Notes: generated by a model from the sequence alone, not told the origin. DNA of 64,000 bases from Helianthus annuus (GCF_002127325.2 NC_035434.2:79650664-79714663); one strand, 5' to 3'; shown: positions 1-10,620, counted from the stretch's first letter. Translations and numbers: made by a program.

Positions 1-1499
1 TCATCATTTGAAGTTTCCCGAGGTCTTCTAGAATACTCCGCTGGGAACCTTAGCTGTGACTCATACTCTCGCAAAATATCCAGCTCATCAAAAAAATCTG
101 CATCTTCCTCTGATTCTTCTCTCATGTCAAACGAATCCCAAAGTTTGTCATAATTATATTTCCATGAATCACCAGGATTCTGTGGCGGCATAGTGTAACC
201 TTGACATTCAACATTCGCTGCTTCAATAATCCGCTTTTCACTTGGAACGAAGACACGTCGCAATGGATTGGCATAACAAACAAATATTCCCTCGATGCAC
301 TTCAGACCAAACTTTCCATGAGGCTCTATAACTGTACAGGGTGACCCGAACGGTTCTAGATACTTCAAATTCGGTTTGCGGTTATTGATTAGCTCAAAGC
401 ATGTTTTGTTGAACTTCTTGACAGTAAGAACCCTGTTGAGCGTATAGCATGCGGCAGAAACAGCTTCAGCCCAAAACTTTATCGGTAACTTTGAATCTGC
501 GAGCATAGTTCTAGCCGTCTCGATTAGCGTCCGATTCTTACGTTCTGCTACTCCATTCTGCTGCGGAGTGTACGGAGCACTAAACTCATGCAGTATACCT
601 CTTTCATCACAAAATTCTTCCATCTTACTGTTTTTGAATTCAGTACCATTATCACTTCTAATTCTACTGATAGGCCTCTGGTACAGATTCTCAATTCTTT
701 TAAACAACACCATTAAACTGTCAAACGTTTCGTCTTTCGTTTTCAAGAAAGAAACCCACGAAAATCTGGAATAATCATCAGTCACGACCAAACAGTAGTA
801 ATCTCATGTAATACTCTTAACGTTCACTGGACCAAATAAATCCATGTGAAGTCTTTCCAATGGTCTTGAAACTGAATTGACTTGCTTTGTAGGGTGTGAC
901 TTTTTCTTCTGTTTGCCTTTGACACAACTAATGCACTCCCCTTCCAGATGAAAACCTTTGACATGAACTCCTATGACCAAATCATTATGCACCAAGTGAT
1001 TCATCTTCCGTAGGTGAATATGCCCCATTTTTCGGTGCCACAATCTTGATTCTTTTTCCGTTGCTCTGGACACAAAACAATGAGCCTAACCCGTGGTTGT
1101 AGTAGCTACACTCATGTCCAACACGTACAGATCATTGACTCTTGGTGCCCTCATGATGATCCATTCCTCAGGTATCACAAATCCCGGTTTCAAGATCAAA
1201 CATTCTTTGTCAGTGAAGTGAGTAGTATACATCCTGTCACAGATCTGCGAGATACTCAGCAGATTATTCTCCAGCTCAGCGATGTAGTTAACTCTCTCAA
1301 ACGTTACGATTCCGTTGGATAACGTTCCTTCACCTATAATCTTTCCTCCTTGATTACCCGCAAAACCTACGTAACCACCATTAATGTTTCTCACATCATA
1401 CAGTAACGCGGTCTTCCCTGTCATATGTCTCGAAGCTCCACTATCCATGATCCATCTGGATACAAGTTTTGGAAGATCTTGCACATAACAGACTATCAC
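1..1499 (-). pseudogene. copia-1 pol: protease, pre-integrase finger, integrase
   Basis: The aspartic protease motif WIMDSGASRHMTG lies near 1420-1455 and would cut the polyprotein. The GAG-pre-integrase zinc finger follows (LWHRKMGH and GECISC, about 920-1045). The integrase core has its three acids in place: Asp at 840-842 (HMDLFGP), Asp at 651-653 (SDNGTEF) and Glu at 543-545 (GVAERKNRT), with 35 residues between the last two. The segment is in one reading frame but carries in-frame stops at 1086-1088 and 804-806. The stop at 804 reads TGA where CGA would fit. The frame continues off the left edge toward RT. Catalytic residues intact but frame interrupted: a recent pseudogene, or a copy that could only be helped in trans. 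Confidence 0.88.
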
Positions 1500-1567
1500 T
1501 TAAACAACTTCAAGAAAGATGCCGATTCATGCTTCGCGATCCAGGAAGCTCCGGCAATTCAAACTGT

Positions 1568-2507
1568 TTAGTCAAACATCGAGTCCACCCAGGCCTCATC
1601 AGCCTTAGGTGTAACCTTGACTCTCGCAATTTGAATTTTGAAATTTTCAGCCTTAAGAGGTGGAAAATTTGCATCATAATCAACCGTAATTGATTCTTCA
1701 GACTTTTTCACCTCAGAAGTTGAAATTTTCTTCTCAATTTTTGGTTTCCAAACTTGTTGAGATAATGCAACCCTTTTGTAAAATTTGTCATTTTTAGTTA
1801 CCGACTTCTTTACGGGTTCATTTTTTTCTTTGATGTTATCATTTTGCACACTCTTCTTCTCAACAACGATTGGTGTTTTACCCATCACATCAACTTTCTT
1901 TTGTTGAGTCTTCACAGTTTCCGTCTTAGACTTCACGTTAGTGCACTTTCGTGCAATGTGACCAACTTGATTACATCTAAAGCAAGTTCGAGTATCACCA
2001 CCTCGACTTGTGCCTTCAGACTGAACCTGTGAAGTTCTCTTTTCAAAGAACTCTTTGTTTGATTTCGAAAAAATTTCTTTCTCTTCATCAGCAAGTGAAC
2101 TCGACTGTTCACAAACTTTTTCTTCTCGACAAACCTCTTGTTTGAAACATTTCTTTTCTGATACGATTTACCCCCTGATAACCACCCAACCAATTGTTTC
2201 GGTTATTATTATAAACATGCGGTGGATTAACAGATTTCTTATTGTAAATTTTTTCTTTCTTTGTTTGACTTAGATTGTTCACTGCTGACAACTCGACTTC
2301 AACCAACTTGAAAACATTTGTCAATTTGTTCATGTTAACATTCTCTATCGGAAACTCTGAATCCGAAAACAACTTATCCGAACCCAACATCTTGTACATG
2401 ACAAGATTTGATTCTTCATTTAAGTTGTTCTTGGACTTTTGTTTAGGAATGTATTTGTCCAAGAAACACCCATCTTCCTCAGTAGTGTCACTATCCGTTT
2501 TTAGCAC
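1568..2507 (-). pseudogene. copia-1 gag C-terminal part with second zinc knuckle
   Basis: This links the coiled-coil part of gag to the protease and runs through three reading frames, so it has at least two frameshifts. At 1943-1984 it encodes CFRCNQVGHIARKC, a perfect CX2CX4HX4C zinc knuckle of the kind that binds the element's RNA. The piece after it is Lys-rich (KKVDVMGKTP, QVWKPKIEKK) and ends at a stop at 1568. Upstream, 2109-2507 encodes an acidic and Asn-rich stretch (TDSDTTEEDG, NNNRNNW). It does not read as a separate gene; the composition and position fit the linker between gag and protease. Confidence 0.72.
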
Positions 2508-3382
2508 ATTTTCAACGACACTTTTACAATATCATTTTGGACACTATCGTCGTTGGAAGATGTGAACGTGACATCAACGTTCTCCGGAAGTTTAACTTCA
2601 CTTTCTTTCTCAATTTCAACAAACCCGGATTCCTTTTTCGTGTAATTATGCAAAATCGGCGGTGGAACTTTGTGAAAACCCACCCTGGTTCCATCAGAAT
2701 ACACGTCTTCGCCAGCTTTGTTTTTGCCGATAGGTTTTGGAACAATATGTTGCAAAACAAAGCTTGCGGAGCTATAGCTATTAAGCTTCAACTGGATTCG
2801 CTCGTTTTCAATCTCAGTCTCTTGAACTTTAAGTTTCAAATTAGCGATTTCATCCAGTTGTTTGTTAATTGATTCTTCTTTTACTCTCAGCACTGCTTTT
2901 AAATGCTCGTTTTCTTTAAAAGTTTTACCATTTCGATCATCACTATCTTTCATAGTGCTTTTGAGTTTTTCAAATTTTTCAGAAATCTGACGATTTTCAA
3001 GAATTAACTTTTCATTTTCTCGTTTAACTTTTTCATGTTCAATTTTATCAGTTTCAATTTGAGCAGTTAATTCTTTAATCCGTTCAGTTGAAGCTTTAAC
3101 TGTTTTGTCACGACCAAGAATTTGATCCTCAACGCTTCTGACCTTTGCTGTCAGATTTTTAACTTTCTCACTGTTGAGATACGTGACAGTGTTACAAAAT
3201 TTGCACTCTTTGTTGCAATTTTTGCAATCAGCATTTCCTTCGATCTTTTTACCTGACGCATTCGTTGACGAGTTTGGACTGACCTGGCCTTTTGACTCAG
3301 ACACAGAGTTAGAGTCTACCTCAAGTGCTTTAGCAGCCAGCACTTTGTCAGCCATTTTTCCCAGGTTCTCTGCAGTCAACTC
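2501..3382 (-). pseudogene. copia-1 gag middle part, long coiled coil
   Basis: About 290 codons continue in the same frame as the preceding gag segment, separated from it by one TAG codon (3383-3385). There is a small Cys cluster (CKNCNKECKFC) followed by roughly 150 residues of heptad-like, Lys/Glu-rich sequence (for example KELTAQIETDKIEHEKVKRE), which looks like a long coiled coil. It ends at 2501 after a frameshift near 2520, where the neighbouring frame takes over. A coiled coil here would suit gag-gag assembly; that is inference. The stop could be a CAG-to-TAG mutation or a read-through stop; one copy cannot decide. Confidence 0.7.
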
Positions 3383-5284
3383 CTACGTTGTATCGATAAC
3401 TCCAGTATCAATCTTCTTTGTTTTCTCGATCTCTTCTTTCTCCTTCTTTTTCTCTTCTTTCTCTTTCTCTTCTTCTTTCATTTTCTCAGTTGGAGTTCCC
3501 CACCATTTGTTCTGCCAATACTCATCTTCTTCTTTGTATTCCTTGATGATAGCTTCAATATCCAGTGTTTTGTCGTCGATAGCAATGTTTCCATATGGGT
3601 CAAGGTAGCACTCCCTGTCCGGATCCCATCTTTTCGCTCTTCTCGCTTCCGAATAGATACCAGAAAGTCTAATGATTTTGTTTTCAGCAATCATTTTTCT
3701 GTATCTATACTTCTGCTCTTCAGTACGATTATCTTTCCACGGAATAGGTTCATTTTTCGCCATAAACGCGTAACCAACCGCGTCTTCCTCCGGTAGCACT
3801 TCTTTACTCCAATCATACCCCTCATCATCGTAAATCACAGCAAGAGCTCTAGATTTCTCTCTGTTTTCTTCACCCTGCTTCAATCTAGGCGGCTCAGATT
3901 TATTCTGATGGTATATTGCCTTCTTGTAGTAATCGTCTCTGAAAGGATTCTCTGACTCATCAGCATAAGCGTTTCTGCATTCTCGCTTGAAGTGACCCTT
4001 CTGCTTACACTTGAAACAAGTCACTTTGGATTTATCGAACCCCAGCTTGGTAGATGGACCACCAATTGTCTTTCTACCGGTAATTTCCATGAAACGCTGA
4101 GCATGACGAACAGCACTAGCCATAGCCCAACGAATATCGATTAGCTCCATTTCTTCAGGATCTATTTGATCATAGTCCTCCTTCGTTAGGTTTGTATTGC
4201 CGATCTTCCCAGCTACTAACCCTCCGTATGATTCCAACACCGACGCCAAGAAGACCATCTGCTGCTTAGCCGACTCCTCGTCAAAATTCTGTGCATTCAT
4301 CAAATCTATCGCAATGTTGCACTGAAACTTAGCATCAGAATGACTTGCAGATGAGGAAGATCCACTGTGATAACCACTGTGATTTCCACTACTTTGACTG
4401 CTTTGACTCTCTTTGCTTGCTGTCGACACATTCTCAGCAGAAAATGCAGTCTTGGGAGAAGTAGCTTTCAGCATCATGCTTTTCGGATAATATAGATCCA
4501 AATTCTGTTGATAAGATGAGTGATTGACTTTGTACGTCTTCTTCAGTTCCAGTTCGTGACTTTCAAGTCTCTCAATCACCAAATCTGGTTTCAACTTTTC
4601 AGGAGCAATAGTGTTCTTCAACATCAGCGCATAATATCTCCAATCCATCTCGTCTGGTAATGAATCGAACAATTTGTCAACAAGTTCTTCATCAGAATAT
4701 TTGATATCATGTCTTGCTAATTCCAGCTTCAGATGACCAAATCTTTCTATCATTTTACAAACTGACTCGTTCTTTAGACACCCAAACATGTCAAACTCTT
4801 TCCTAAGCAGTTTCATTTTGTTTTTCTTGATTTCTTCACTACCTATACATTTCTTTTCTAACTTCTTCCAAAGATCTTTTGCATTCTTATAATCTATTAG
4901 TGAGATTATATCTTCACGAACAGACTGAAATAACAACGCTATACACTTCTGTTCGGCTACAAATGAATCAATCTCATCAGATGAAGTTAACATTTCACCG
5001 GATTTATCCCCATGTTCATAGCCGTTCTTCAAACTCTTCCAACTAGCAAATGCAAATGCCATCAACCAGTCTTCAAACTTTCTCGACCATCTACTATACT
5101 CTTCGATAGCCAATAGCTTCGGGGGTTTATTAAACGTTCCGAAAGTACTTTCCGATTCCCAAGCTTCCTTTTTCTTCACAACCGTTGTATTTTCATTCGT
5201 GTTACTTGATGAAGTATCATCATTTCCGGAATTTCCTGCAAACGCGTACATATCACTGAACGGGTTCAAGAAAATATCATCCAT
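3383..5284 (-). CDS. copia-1 gag, N-terminal part (nucleocapsid/capsid)
   Basis: The ATG at 5282-5284 is chosen over an upstream GTG because it is the first ATG of the frame. The product is about 633 residues. It opens with a short acidic region, then the UBN2/gag-like fold typical of plant copia gag (FNKPPKLLAIEEYSRW, then WKKLEKKCIGSEEIKKNKMK and ERFGHLKLELARHDI). A Ser/Gly/His-rich linker follows, and a zinc knuckle CFKCKQKGHFKREC at 3977-4018 (about residue 423). The C-terminal ~60 residues are almost all Lys/Glu. Gag would package element RNA in cytoplasmic virus-like particles. The frame is open to the TAG at 3383-3385, after which the same frame continues as coiled coil. Confidence 0.85.
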   Translation of the reverse strand: MDDIFLNPFSDMYAFAGNSGNDDTSSSNTNENTTVVKKKEAWESESTFGTFNKPPKLLAIEEYSRWSRKFEDWLMAFAFASWKSLKNGYEHGDKSGEMLTSSDEIDSFVAEQKCIALLFQSVREDIISLIDYKNAKDLWKKLEKKCIGSEEIKKNKMKLLRKEFDMFGCLKNESVCKMIERFGHLKLELARHDIKYSDEELVDKLFDSLPDEMDWRYYALMLKNTIAPEKLKPDLVIERLESHELELKKTYKVNHSSYQQNLDLYYPKSMMLKATSPKTAFSAENVSTASKESQSSQSSGNHSGYHSGSSSSASHSDAKFQCNIAIDLMNAQNFDEESAKQQMVFLASVLESYGGLVAGKIGNTNLTKEDYDQIDPEEMELIDIRWAMASAVRHAQRFMEITGRKTIGGPSTKLGFDKSKVTCFKCKQKGHFKRECRNAYADESENPFRDDYYKKAIYHQNKSEPPRLKQGEENREKSRALAVIYDDEGYDWSKEVLPEEDAVGYAFMAKNEPIPWKDNRTEEQKYRYRKMIAENKIIRLSGIYSEARRAKRWDPDRECYLDPYGNIAIDDKTLDIEAIIKEYKEEDEYWQNKWWGTPTEKMKEEEKEKEEKKKEKEEIEKTKKIDTGVIDTT

Positions 5285-5345
5285 CGTGAATGTACCTGCA
5301 AAATCTGCAAACACTTAGAAATATTTTTGGTTTTTGAAAAATGAC

Positions 5346-5672
5346 AGATTCAAACGGAATCTGTTCAAGCGAAATGGTTCAAACAGTAGTCAATGTTTCA
5401 AACAAAAACCCTTCAAACGATACACTTTCAAACGATATCCTCACTTTCAAACGGAATGTATGTTTCAAGCAAAAGTTGTTCAGTACGTTTGAAAATACAC
5501 CACTTTCAAACGATAAGTTTCAAACGGAATCCATTTTCAAACGATTTTTCAAACGAAAGATCTGTTTTTCAAACGGAATGGTCAGTTTCAAACGATACTT
5601 TCAAACGATAGTGACAATCTCAAACGGAATGTGTGTTTTCAAACGTACCACCTATGTTTCATTCAAACGGAA
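5346..5672 (-). repeat. TCAAACG motif array in copia-1 leader
   Basis: At least 14 exact copies of TCAAACG (CGTTTGA in the element's sense), mostly as TTTCAAACGGA or TTTCAAACGAT, are scattered at irregular spacing between primer site and gag. Degenerate copies (TTCAAGCG, TTCAAACA) and one inverted copy near 5486 are also present. The same motif recurs in the element's own LTR at 6125-6215. Apparent open frames across this stretch come from the repetitive composition and are not taken as genes. Confidence 0.85.
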
Positions 5673-5875
5673 CCCTATTTTTAATCCATTCTTATCACTT
5701 TTACGTCGAATTTTGATTCCAAACTTTCAAGGATTCGTTAATAATGTATTTCGTTTGATATGTGAACGTTTCAAGTCATTTTAACCGTGACAACTAGTTC
5801 AAATCAGAAAAGACAGGTAGAAGTGAGATAATCCGATGATTTCAAGCTGAATTTGGTATGAACTCCTCGTCCTGT

Positions 5876-5887
5876 GCTCTGATACCA
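5876..5887 (-). other. primer binding site of copia-1 (initiator tRNA-Met)
   Basis: On the minus strand this is TGGTATCAGAGC, the standard plant sequence complementary to the 3' end of initiator methionine tRNA. It is three bases inside the LTR boundary at 5891. Confidence 0.92.
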
Positions 5888-5890
5888 CTT

Positions 5891-6313
5891 TGTTGGACCG
5901 TTCCGGTGACCTTAAACGTCAGTAAAGGTAGTTCATCTTAGTTTACAGAGGCGGAATCAAAGTAAACCAAGTCAAAACAGCTTGTTCCTTTCAATTTTTC
6001 TTTCTATTACTGATTGCGGGCCTTTACAATGAATCTGACAAAAATCCGGCAACACCTTAGCTCACATACACACACATGCATCTGTAACTGTTTGAAATGA
6101 ACAACCCTATTTATAGGTCTAGACCCTTTCGTTTGAATGACACTCTACATGTTCAAACGGCCAGGTGACTTCAAACGATCAGGGTATCCTTCAAACAGAC
6201 ATGACCATTTCAAACTATACTATCCCTAATTTAATCACTTTTGAACTCTCGTTTAACCTATCTAGACATAAGACTCGATAAGACATAGTCAGCAGACATT
6301 CAGTGCACCAACA
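5891..6313 (-). repeat. 5' LTR of copia-1
   Basis: 423 bp bounded by the inverted ends TGTTGG and CCAACA. The inner edge is fixed by the adjacent primer site. It contains the TATA box at 6108-6117 and, on the upstream side of it in the element's sense, TCAAACG-type motifs (6125-6215) that match the leader array. Confidence 0.9.
6108..6117 (-). promoter_or_regulatory. TATA box of copia-1 LTR
   Basis: CTATAAATAG on the minus strand, in the middle of the LTR, where the U3/R boundary is expected a few tens of bases downstream. Confidence 0.7.
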
Positions 6314-7519
6314 GGAACGAGGTCACCCCAATCGAATGGCAATCCGATCGGGCTGTCATCCGATCGAACAGCCATCCGATCGAAGTGGCAATGTGACTTA
6401 TAACCTCCAAGCACTTGAACTATTTTTGAAACAGAAACTTTGAACTTTGAAACTTGAAACTTGCACACGAAGGGTCATTCGACCGAACGGCCATCTGATC
6501 GGATGGCCATTCGATCGAAAGCCCTGGTTTGAATACTTGGTATGAGAGTTAGTCATTTTGGAAACTCACCTTGGATCGAATGACCATTCGATCGAATGGC
6601 CATCCGTACGGATGAGGATGGCCATTCGATCGGATGGCGGTCCGTCCCACTCACATATGTCATCCGACCAGATGACCATCCGACCGGATGGCCATCCGAT
6701 CAGGTGACTGATCCTACACTTTGCACGATTCTCAACGCTTATCTATTTGTACTTTAATCAGGCTAATTCTAAAGAGCTCCCTTTGATCCAATAAAAGTTC
6801 ACTGTTAAGCAATCACAGTGAGTATACTCCATCCCTTTTTATTTTAAACTTTGGGATGTAACATGTATTCTATGAAACTCGGAATCTGAAACTATTTGAA
6901 TCTAAACTATATCCTCTGTGAATGTGATACTTGTGATTCTTGATTCTTGATTCTTTGTGCTATGTGAACGTTTAATCCTTGTGTGTAGTTCCACCTTAAC
7001 AATAGTAGCGCTATAGGAAGATGCACCTCCCCGTTATTCTTGGGGGTATTGTTAGGAGGATTCTAGTTTTCCTTGAGTCTTGGGAAAACACCTATTGCAT
7101 CGGGACACTTGGGCTATCACTTGGACTGCGAACACTAGCATGGCTGAAACTATTTTTTATCATTTACATGATGGATATGAGTCTTTTAATCTACTATGCT
7201 ATATACTCAAACTTGTATACTCGCCAGTACGTTTTTGTACTAACTTTATTTTAATACATGTTGCAGCCTGATAGGTTGCTGGAAACAAGTGAAACGAGCT
7301 AGGATTGATGCTTAGAAACTCGCGTAGTTTAATCTATCAAACTTGAAACAATGTTTTGTTGTTGTACTTGATACTCAGTTTGGTGTTTCATGTTTTAGAC
7401 AATGTTATCATGAAACTTGATTAATCTATATTGAAATTATTAGTGTTATGGAATCTCATGAGCAATCAGAATGCTTAGTGCCGCGCCCCGATGTTTCCGC
7501 CATCCGTTGGGGTGTGACA
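6314..7519 (+). repeat. Right part of a gypsy-type LTR, split by copia-1
   Basis: The right end GGGGTGTGACA at 7509-7519 is a typical gypsy LTR terminus. It is preceded by GATGTTTCCGCCATC, which is shared with the LTR ending at 12394, so the two are related families. The left part must lie beyond copia-1, outside the window. The sequence right of it (ATCCC onwards) is the gag of another copia element, so this LTR was inserted into copia-2. No coding sequence is seen. Confidence 0.75.
6329..6713 (+). repeat. CGATCG palindromic motif array in gypsy LTR
   Basis: Repeated variants of ATCCGATCG and TGGCCATTCGATCG occur, with about six exact CGATCG cores and a similar number of one-base variants (CGACCG, TGATCG, CGTACG). 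The consensus GGCCATCCGATCGGATGGCC is a perfect 20-bp palindrome; the copy at about 6687-6706 deviates by one base. Spacing is irregular. Confidence 0.8.
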
Positions 7520-8093
7520 ATCCCAAACCTGTCAAGCTCAATTTTAAGGTGACAAAATCTTTTAATCATTTGTCTCACAGATTCACCTTTTATACCATCA
7601 GACAAATCAAATTATAAGCAATGATATTTTATTCTTTTTAATCTGTTTTCCACCATCTGCTTTAACTCTTAACGCTTCCCACGCAGATTTTGATGACCCG
7701 TCGTGATTAAGCAATGCAAAAATGTCATCTCTGATCGACTGCTGGATTAAGGCAATCATTCTTTGTTCATAAGAAAAATTCTTTTTGTCTTCAACTAATA
7801 ACTTTTAAGTGGAATTTCTTCATTTTTATCATCAACTAGCCTACTATACCCGAATTCCATACAAAACCAACTCTCATGTGCGTAAGCTTTTGCCCAGTTA
7901 AAAAATCTTTCTTTCCACCAAGTATAATCTTCAATACTTTCAAGTTTTGGTGGTTTTGAATTAGTTATGTAAAAATTATCATGATTTATGTTTTCAGTTA
8001 TAGCTTAGAATTGCTTTTTGGTGCAATAGTTGATGTTTCAGAAGACTCGGAAGTGTATGCTTTGTAAAACGTATTATAGAACTCTTCAGCCAT
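7520..8093 (-). pseudogene. copia-2 gag remnant
   Basis: It starts at ATG 8091-8093 with MAEEFYNTFYKAYTSESSE. Across several frames it then encodes the copia gag landmarks KPPKLESIEDYTWWKERFF, NWAKAYAHESWFCMEFGY and, near the 7520 end, RQMIKRFCHLKIELDRFG. In-frame stops and frameshifts make it non-functional. Capsid-type gag function is inferred only from these matches to the copia-1 gag. Confidence 0.75.
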
Positions 8094-8155
8094 GATAACC
8101 TGCAAAACACAATCAAACACTTGATTAAACTTGAATATTAACAACCAAACACCTT

Positions 8156-8297
8156 GCGTTCATACAAAGCTATACAAGTGTGTTCGTATGAAGCTGTACT
8201 GGTGCGTTCGTACGAGGCTATCAATTGAACAAATCAGACAATATTGCCCTGGGTTTGTACGAAGCTGGGTATGTGGTTTCGTACGAAGCTACGCTGC
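8156..8297 (-). repeat. TTCGTACGAAG motif array in copia-2 leader
   Basis: Five copies of TTCGTACGAAGCT or close variants (TTCATACAAAGCT, TTCGTATGAAGCT, TTCGTACGAGGCT, TTTGTACGAAGCT) are spread over 140 bp. The core TTCGTACGAA is a perfect palindrome. Four more copies lie in the LTR at 8826-8908. Confidence 0.8.
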
Positions 8298-8581
8298 GAT
8301 GAACAATGTTATGAATTTCATGGTTTTTCAACGATCTGAATACAAATTTTGTTGGAATTTTGATCTGCAACTTTGTAGGATTATTCAAAAATAGTTTTCA
8401 CACAAGATATTCAAAAATCAGTCGTTTTTAACCGTTAAAACTTCATAGATTTGAGTTTAAAGTTTCAAAGAAAATGTAGAAGAAGTGTAGAAGAAGATAT
8501 GAGTAGAAAATGAGGATTTTTCTCTGATTCTGATGTAGAGAATTCAATCTTCGTGTTTCTGATCCTTGCAAACAGTCACCC

Positions 8582-8593
8582 GCTCTGATACCA
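8582..8593 (-). other. primer binding site of copia-2 (tRNA-Met)
   Basis: TGGTATCAGAGC on the minus strand, two bases from the LTR edge at 8596. Confidence 0.9.
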
Positions 8594-8595
8594 CT

Positions 8596-9011
8596 TGTGA
8601 ATTCGAACCCTGGATCGATTCGTCAACCGATGAATGCGTACCGACACGTGATATGTGCGGAATCCACTCACGTGTGTGGATGAGAACATGAGGATGTAAT
8701 TATAACTGTTTTCCTTTACTGATTTGAAAACATTTACACCGTCAAAATAAACGAGTAGAGCTTCGCCTCAAGAATGCCCAAAGATTACAAATGAAACACA
8801 CAAAACTCCTATATATAGAGTTCTGGCTTCGTACAAGGCTGGCATGCCTTCGTATGAAGATGCCTAATATGCCTTCGTATGAAGCCAACTTCGTACGAAG
8901 CTACTATATCATCCATGTTCTTCATACTTTGAACTCTTCAGTACCCGTCTTGTGTCATTTGTTTCAGCTACGATATGTGATTGACGCAAGCGATAAACAT
9001 ATGCACTCACA
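8596..9011 (-). repeat. 5' LTR of copia-2
   Basis: About 416 bp. It begins TGTGAATTCG beside the primer site and ends CTCACA at 9011, where the paralogous host sequence (see 14339-14998) resumes. A TATA-like CTATATATAG lies at 8809-8818. Four TTCGTACGAAG-type motifs at 8826-8908 lie just upstream of it in the element's sense. Confidence 0.75.
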
Positions 9012-10204
9012 ATATATATATTACACCCAAAAGTGTAAACATGGAAGGGGGTTATGTATACTCACGGTTTGCAAAAGCTTCGGAAAACGCGAGTAAGTTG
9101 TCTTGAGGAGTTAGGAATGCCGAGGTCACTGTGACACCCCAGGAAAACCAGGAAACAACGCAACTCAACTAGCTTCCTCAGTGGCTACGTGCTAAATTTT
9201 GGGACGAAATTTCTTTCCACTTGGGGATGATGTGACAACTCGTATTTCAGAACCTATCTTTGTGCTTGATGTAATTTGTATGAACATTATGTGACTAATT
9301 GATATGTTGATTTTAATGGAATGATTGTTAGTTGAATGTTCATGTTATGTGGGTTAGGTTGTAAGTATAAGTGTTTAATAAATCTCGATCGCACAACACT
9401 GGTCCAATCGTACAAGCCCTTTTTGGGCACACCACTCTCGGCCCACTCTCCTTGAACTCGAAATGAAGGGCAACCCGAGGAAGGGCTCGGCCCACTCCTT
9501 TTATACGCATACAAACACCCATGTGTGGGGTTTGTTTCTCATTATTTGCAAACACTTAACACATACAAAAACCTAAGCTCTCTCCCCTCTCCTCTTTCTT
9601 GTTTGACGGCAGCCCCCCCTCTCTCGAAGCGAAGGCCGACGGGTGTCTCATCTCTCTTCCTCGAAGCCTTATAATCACACACACAATCCTCGGGTCGTAT
9701 ATTGATTCGGTTAGTCTCTTGTTAGTTTGATGTTTGATTGTTTGATAATAAACGTTGATGTTATACAAGATGATTGATCCTTGATATAGTGATAAACGAT
9801 GAATACATGATTAAATGATGTATGCTTGATTGGTGTTTCTAAATGATTGAACCGAGCCTACATGATGATTATGAGATTCGTATTGGTCTAGAATTAGGGT
9901 TTACGTGATGATGTTCATATGAACCGGTTTGATGATTTAAACGATGATTGTGTAATGATCTCATAATAAGATTGTTAGTCATGATTCCTATGATGATTAG
10001 GGTTACATGTTAGTGTTCAAGATCACTGATTTGATTGTGAAATTGAATGTTATGATTGGTTATGAATAGATATTATTAGGGTTCATGTGAATTAGTTGGT
10101 AACAATCTTGTTTTGATCGAATAAAGGCATGATTGGAAACTGTTAGTATTAATTGGGTAAAATAAATTATATAACCGATTTGCCAAAATTACGGGATCTT
10201 ATAA

Positions 10205-10620
10205 CTGATCACACAAGCTAGTTCGATCGCACAAGATCAGATCCCACAAGGTCTGATCGCACAAGCTCAGTCGCACAAGCTAGGAATTTCATGAAGTACA
10301 ACTGTTTAAGCACATCGTATAACCTTTTTAAACTCAATCGCACAACGTGTTGTGGATCGCACAAGGTTGTGCTGATCGCACAACATGTTGGGCCGCACAA
10401 ATATTAAACTGTTACTGTTATTTGGGTCGCACAAGATATTGGGTTGCACGTTAATGGGTTGGGGCAACTTTTGGATCGCACAACCCATTGCGGATCGCAC
10501 AAGTTAGTGCTGATCGCACAACAGGTTGGTCTGGTTATTGATTGGGCTTTAATTACCGGATCGCACAAGATTATTGGGCTCGCACAAGCTCACCAGCCCA
10601 ATCATCTGAATCGCACAAGT
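10205..10620 (+). repeat. GATCGCACAAG motif array in solo LTR
   Basis: Fourteen copies of CGCACAA, most within GATCGCACAAG or GATCGCACAAC, occur in about 400 bp at irregular spacing. Many are followed by short inverted fragments such as GTTGTG that could pair with the motif. One more copy is near 9388. Open frames here are artefacts of the repeat. Confidence 0.85.

Larger units (their letters stand above)
1..6313 (-). mobile_element. Ty1/copia retrotransposon (copia-1), truncated by window edge
   Basis: On the minus strand this reads 5' LTR (5891-6313), methionine-tRNA primer site, repeat-rich leader, long gag, protease, pre-integrase finger and integrase up to base 1. Reverse transcriptase, RNase H and the 3' LTR would lie to the left of the window. 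The order protease-integrase before RT and the DSGA protease and D,D35E integrase signatures are those of Ty1/copia. The frame is broken by several stops and shifts, so this copy is probably inactive. It is inserted in a gypsy-type LTR whose right part is 6314-7519. The target duplication cannot be tested because the left end is missing; the five bases after the LTR are GGAAC. Confidence 0.9.
7520..9011 (-). mobile_element. Ty1/copia retrotransposon (copia-2), 5' part
   Basis: On the minus strand this has LTR (8596-9011), methionine primer site (8582-8593), leader with its own motif array, and a broken gag that stops at 7520 where a gypsy LTR is inserted. It is inserted in the old LTR that resumes at 9012. 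Gag resembles that of copia-1 (KPPKLESIEDY against KPPKLLAIEEY), so the two are relatives, but LTR and motif differ. Confidence 0.8.

Noticed and set aside
568..774. Plus-strand open frames opposite copia-1 (also 2275-2565, 2537-2872, 3174-3608)
   Set aside because: They are antisense shadows of the gag-pol sequence, which has all recognisable motifs on the minus strand.
5341..5784. 147-codon open frame in the copia-1 leader
   Set aside because: It is translation of the TCAAACG repeat on the strand opposite to the element and has no domain.
10205..10620. Repeat arrays (also 5346-5672 and 22970-23219) as CRISPR
   Set aside because: Spacing is irregular or the repeats are contiguous, there are no unique spacers of constant length, no cas genes, and the DNA is clearly a plant nuclear genome.
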